Positions 60,922-64,000 of a stretch of 64,000 nt of DNA are shown here, in pieces. The stretch comes from Planctomycetota bacterium (GTDB lineage: Bacteria > Planctomycetota > GCA-002687715 > DRQF01). Both the position numbers and the translations under genes were made by a program. Below the pieces are notes generated by a model. It saw only the letters and a list, made by a program, of their open reading frames with translations. It searched no databases and had not been told where the DNA came from. Location of the stretch: positions 1 to 64,000 of the forward strand of contig DRQF01000120.1 of NCBI GenBank assembly GCA_011369445.1, read 5' to 3'. The stretch's first letter is position 1; the number at the start of each line of letters is the position of its first letter.

Positions 60922-61302
60922 TCAGAGAGCCTTGGCCAATTCGAGCAGGTTGTCGATGTGTTGTCCGGTCAGTCGAATGTCGTAACCCAGAACCTCGACC
61001 TGGTTCCTCTCGCGGCCACGGAACACGCGAAACTGTTGCGGTGTCAAGACGCCCGCCGCCGCGGCGACGAACTCATGGGCATGCATCTCGTGCGCCTTGC
61101 AGCCCAACTCGCGATGGGACTTCGCCCACTTGACCTTGAAGGTATGGGCGTACTCAGCAATCTCGCTCCGCTGAGCGGGTGTGAGTTGCATTTTCCTCAG
61201 CTTCTGCTGCGCGAGGAGAAACTCCTCGGAATGGCAGAGCTTGCCCGCCATCAGGAACACGACGCCGAGCAGCGCCAAGGTGGTCACGGAACGTTTCAAC
61301 AT
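60922..61302 (-). CDS. Small Spy/CpxP-like exported protein
   Basis: 126 residues. AAGGAGACC precedes the ATG by 6-8 bases. Signal peptide MLKRSVTTLALLGVVFLMAG. LRKMQLTPAQRSEIAEYAHTF has the LTxxQ motif of Spy/CpxP periplasmic chaperone-like proteins, but only one copy is clear, and VLTPQQFRVF may be a second. The rest is helical. It is cotranscribed with the downstream transglutaminase-like gene. A periplasmic sensor or chaperone role is possible but unproved. Confidence 0.7.
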   Translation of the reverse strand: MLKRSVTTLALLGVVFLMAGKLCHSEEFLLAQQKLRKMQLTPAQRSEIAEYAHTFKVKWAKSHRELGCKAHEMHAHEFVAAAAGVLTPQQFRVFRGRERNQVEVLGYDIRLTGQHIDNLLELAKAL

Positions 61303-61441
61303 GGGCCGGTCTCCTTTTTCTAACGATGGTTATCGTCCCACGGGGGGGGCCCCGAGTCCAGGACAATTTCATGGGCGCCGCCAGTGCATTTCAGACGACG
61401 GCGGGAGCGAAACAACGATCCCCTCCTGACGGTCTCGGGCC

Positions 61442-61942
61442 TCAGCGGCCACTCTCCGCCAACTTGTCCAGCAGCGTCTGCAGGGCCTCGGCCTGCATGC
61501 CGAGCATTTCGTTCTTGGTCTTCAAAGCCTTCATACGAACGTCCCCCGCGGGAACCTTCGCGTCCGTGAGCTTGCGATACTCGGCCTTCGTGCGTTTCCA
61601 CTCGGCCTTCAGATTCTCGAGCGCTTTCACAAGGACGGCCTTGTCGGCGGCCTTGTCGCCGGTCAGTTTCACCCCCGCCAAATCCAAGGCGTCGCTCTTC
61701 TTGGCAGCCCCGGGACGCCTCATCAAATCGTCGATGAGCCCACCCGCCCCCTGTTTCGTCTTCGACGGGGAAGCGACAGGTTTCGACTCGCCCTTGGATT
61801 CCGTGTCGGAAGCGGTCTTGGAGGATGAATCCTCGACTTCGTTGGGCGAATTCGGGTTCGCCTCGTCCTTCGCGGTGCAGCCCACGCCGCAGCAGATCAG
61901 CAAGACAACGAGCGCGAGGCCGTACAAACTTGACTTGTTCAC
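61442..61942 (-). CDS. Predicted lipoprotein, helical
   Basis: 166 residues from the GTG at 61942, with GGAGGAG 7 bases upstream; an ATG at 61999 would add 19 residues that spoil the signal. The signal SLYGLALVVLLICCGVGC ends in a lipobox-type G-V-G-C. A Ser/Thr/Lys/Glu-rich linker follows, then a long helix (ALENLKAEWKRTKAEYRKL, KNEMLGMQAEALQTLLDKL) probably forming a coiled coil. No function is recognised. Confidence 0.7.
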   Translation of the reverse strand: MNKSSLYGLALVVLLICCGVGCTAKDEANPNSPNEVEDSSSKTASDTESKGESKPVASPSKTKQGAGGLIDDLMRRPGAAKKSDALDLAGVKLTGDKAADKAVLVKALENLKAEWKRTKAEYRKLTDAKVPAGDVRMKALKTKNEMLGMQAEALQTLLDKLAESGR

Positions 61943-62023
61943 TTCCCGTCTCCTCCGGTTCTTGCCCAACAGGACGACTGGGAATCGGAAAGGTTCCAAA
62001 CTTATCTCTGAGCTTTTCTGGAT

Positions 62024-63856
62024 TCAGCGCGTGGAAAGCACCATCCGACCGTGCTCGGGGTCGTTCTCCATGCGGAACTTGGAGAGGAAATCCATTCCCA
62101 AAAGCCCCTTTTGTCCGAGGCCCGGAAGATCTCCCACGATGACCGACAGCCCGGTGACCTCGAGGGGGCCGAGCCCGAGCGCGCGGGTCGGGGTGTAGGG
62201 AAGAATGCGCTCGCTTCCAGCCGTCTTGACCTTGACCTTCGGGATGCGATTCGAAAGATCGAGTCCCGCCCTGCGGGCCAGCCCGACCGGCACCATCGTG
62301 CTCGTCGCTCCCGTGTCGAGGATGAAATCTCCCCCGACTCCGTTCACCGTCACCTGAACGACGACACTGCGGGAGCCTGGTGGATAGTCGATCAGCATGC
62401 GCCCCGGCCCAGCCGTGAATCGCTCCGCCCGGCGAATCTCCGGCCAGAGGACCTCGGCGAGGGAGCCGTCGAGGTTCATGGCTTCCCGGTACGCCTCAAT
62501 CGCCCCTTGGTAGTCCCGCAGGCGCAAAAGGAGGTCTCCCTCGAGGCGCGCCAACTCTCCGCTGAGGACGCCCAGCGCCCGCGCCCCATCGACGACATCC
62601 AGGGATGAACGGATCCTCCCCGACTTCGCGAGTTCCTTCGCCCAGGAGAGATGGAGCTCGGCGAGGGGTTCACGGATGTCGCCGTGGCCCTCGGGATCGT
62701 CTCGTTGCGCATCAAGAGCCTCCGAGACCGCGCGAGCAAAGTCCCGGAGGGCCCGGGCGGCCCGCATGCGTTCCCAGTGGAAGTCGCCGTCATTCGGAAA
62801 GTCGCCGAGGGCCTCGTCCAACCAGAGAGCTCGCCGGCGCGCGGCCCGCGCCAACGGTGCCGCGTCGAGCCTCGCCCAGTGGCACTCACGCATCTCCTCG
62901 CCCACCGACTCGCGCAGACCCGGATCCCGGGCGAGCGCGTCCCGGTACGAAACAAGGGCGTCGCCGTAGCGACGGTAAGCCTTCAGGCGTCTGGCGCGAG
63001 CGAGGTGACCCGCCGCGGTTTCATCGAAGAAGAGACGCTTGAACTCGACGAGAGACATGTCGGTCCTCTCGAATTGCTCCAGGTTGGCGGCGCCGACAGG
63101 AAGAAAGGATTCCCCGGCCACCGCCGCGCCTTCCGGCGGGACGAGCCCCAAGAGCCGATCGAACCGGTCGAAGACCGCGCCCCCGGCCGCGCCGCATCCC
63201 CGCACGTCGAGAACCCCCACGGCAAGACCCAGTTTCTCGTCATAGGAGGTCTCGATCCATTCCGTGGGGACACCCTCGGCGCGGCCCGCACCCCGCACCC
63301 AAACGCCCACGGGTGGCGAGGGAGCCGTCCCCGCCAGTTCCACCACGTCGCCCATCACCGGCCCGACGACGGCCAACCGAAGAGTCCGAGAACGCCCGAG
63401 CACCTTCAACGCACCCACGGCACGCCCCTGCTCGTCGACCAGACCGACCGCACCATCGATGAGAACCTGAGGAACCAGCCATCCGGCGGCCCCAAGCATC
63501 TCGACGCGCACCGGAACCCCCACACCCTCGCGGAGGCGTCTCCCGTCCGCGCCGACCGAAGCCAAGGGCACCACGGCAGGGCGCCTCGGGGAGGGGTCTT
63601 CCTTTCCCTCAGGCCGAGGACTCTCGGCCACCGGACTCTCCTTCTCCACCGGCGCGGTCCTTGGCTCCAAGAGTGGGTCGGGAGCCTCTGTTGTCTCCTG
63701 AAAGTCCTTCACCGGAGGCAACATGGCGTCTCCCTGCTCCTCATCGGAAGGCTCTGGGGCGGTCATCCGACCCAGGAGAAACCCCACCCCCAGGAGCAGA
63801 ACGGACCCCAAGACCATGAAGAGAGCTTTCCTTGGCATCGACTTATCCGTACTCAT
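62024..63856 (-). CDS. Membrane-anchored protein with TPR-like region and retropepsin-like aspartic protease domain
   Basis: 610 residues from ATG 63856. One N-terminal membrane span (ALFMVLGSVLLLGVGFLLGR) is followed by an acidic linker and a beta-rich part (about 80-250, LRLAVVGPVMGDVVELAG), possibly a degenerate trypsin/PDZ-like fold. TPR-type helices follow (about 280-480; RYGDALVSYRDALARDPGLR, DYQGAIEAYREAMNLDGSLA). The last 120 residues are a retropepsin fold: VTVNGVGGDFILDTGATSTM (D-T-G-A active site), TAGSERILPYTPTRALGLG and GLLGMDFLSKFRM. Dimerisation would be needed for activity. Substrate unknown. Confidence 0.82.
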   Translation of the reverse strand: MSTDKSMPRKALFMVLGSVLLLGVGFLLGRMTAPEPSDEEQGDAMLPPVKDFQETTEAPDPLLEPRTAPVEKESPVAESPRPEGKEDPSPRRPAVVPLASVGADGRRLREGVGVPVRVEMLGAAGWLVPQVLIDGAVGLVDEQGRAVGALKVLGRSRTLRLAVVGPVMGDVVELAGTAPSPPVGVWVRGAGRAEGVPTEWIETSYDEKLGLAVGVLDVRGCGAAGGAVFDRFDRLLGLVPPEGAAVAGESFLPVGAANLEQFERTDMSLVEFKRLFFDETAAGHLARARRLKAYRRYGDALVSYRDALARDPGLRESVGEEMRECHWARLDAAPLARAARRRALWLDEALGDFPNDGDFHWERMRAARALRDFARAVSEALDAQRDDPEGHGDIREPLAELHLSWAKELAKSGRIRSSLDVVDGARALGVLSGELARLEGDLLLRLRDYQGAIEAYREAMNLDGSLAEVLWPEIRRAERFTAGPGRMLIDYPPGSRSVVVQVTVNGVGGDFILDTGATSTMVPVGLARRAGLDLSNRIPKVKVKTAGSERILPYTPTRALGLGPLEVTGLSVIVGDLPGLGQKGLLGMDFLSKFRMENDPEHGRMVLSTR

Positions 63857-64000
63857 CCTCCCTCGTCCCTCCGACCGAGCAGGATACCTTCCGAGAGATG
63901 AAAACTCGAAAGATTTGACACGGTAGGCCTCCACGGGGAAGATACACATCGCCCTTCATTTGCAGATCGTTAGGTCGAGAGGGTTCCATCGTGGGCGCCC
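63857..64000. other. No feature seen at the right edge
   Basis: 144 bases upstream of the retropepsin-like gene; it should hold that gene's promoter, but no convincing hexamers or coding frame were found. Confidence 0.5.

Noticed and set aside
1-64000. CRISPR arrays, rRNA genes, prophage structural genes or a replication origin
   Set aside because: No regularly spaced repeats, rRNA segments, capsid or tail genes, or DnaA-box clusters were noticed while reading the window.

Overview
This is a high-GC bacterial chromosome segment (long antisense open frames opposite almost every real gene are typical of such DNA). It suggests a Gram-negative-type, free-living bacterium, most likely an uncultured Planctomycetota or a similar lineage. 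The clues are a large membrane Ser/Thr kinase carrying an FGE/sulfatase-modifying-factor domain, many secreted proteins of unknown function with beta-rich repeats, an alginate-export-type outer-membrane porin, and a lexA-imuA-imuB-dnaE2 mutagenesis cassette. The phylum is an inference; no rRNA is present to confirm it.

Region 1 (about 1-4310) is accessory DNA. It holds the end of an orphan nucleotidyltransferase gene, an apparently intact IS256-family element (490-1940, with imperfect terminal inverted repeats) abutting a remnant of a tyrosine recombinase, and a two-gene AbiEi/AbiEii-type toxin-antitoxin operon. That operon has two related dyad operators in its promoter region. The region ends at the 3' side of a tRNA-Val gene, as expected for an integrated island.

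Region 2 (4311-23900) begins with the tRNA. Next come two paralogous membrane proteins with anti-sigma-type zinc-binding motifs, with a small coupled ORF between them, and a large secreted nidogen-like protein with a clear terminator. A set of housekeeping and metabolic genes follows: acid phosphatase, thiamine-binding protein, biotin-protein ligase, hemB and an IMPACT-family protein. Then come a monooxygenase/old-yellow-enzyme fusion, a ferredoxin-type glutamate-synthase-like protein, two tandem paralogous membrane-anchored carboxypeptidase-regulatory-repeat proteins, a metallo-beta-lactamase-fold hydrolase and a secreted protein.

Region 3 (23912-33000) is an envelope or glycan cluster. A secreted gluzincin-like protein is followed, with overlapping start/stop codons throughout, by two GT-A glycosyltransferases, a flippase-like membrane protein and a GT39-type glycosyltransferase. 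A second GT39-like gene lies on the opposite strand and its 3' end overlaps the first. Region 4 (33000-42714) is mostly minus strand: Nif3-like protein, pyruvate dehydrogenase E1, an alpha/beta hydrolase, aminopeptidase N and an alginate-export-like porin, with one plus-strand methyltransferase.

Region 5 (42956-50608) has the 1532-residue pseudokinase-kinase-TM-repeat-FGE protein and a secreted VPS10/BNR beta-propeller protein. Region 6 (51028-57014) is the SOS mutagenesis operon lexA-imuA-imuB-dnaE2. It has a strong LexA-type dyad (ACTGTC-N6-GACAGT) before lexA and two more copies at the imuA/imuB junction. Region 7 (57215-63856) carries a secreted thioredoxin-like protein with a good terminator. 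It also has a minus-strand group: PRPP-synthetase-like enzyme, transglutaminase/TPR/PA14-like protein, Spy/CpxP-like protein, a lipoprotein and a membrane-anchored retropepsin-like protein. No rRNA, CRISPR array, prophage structural module or origin was seen.
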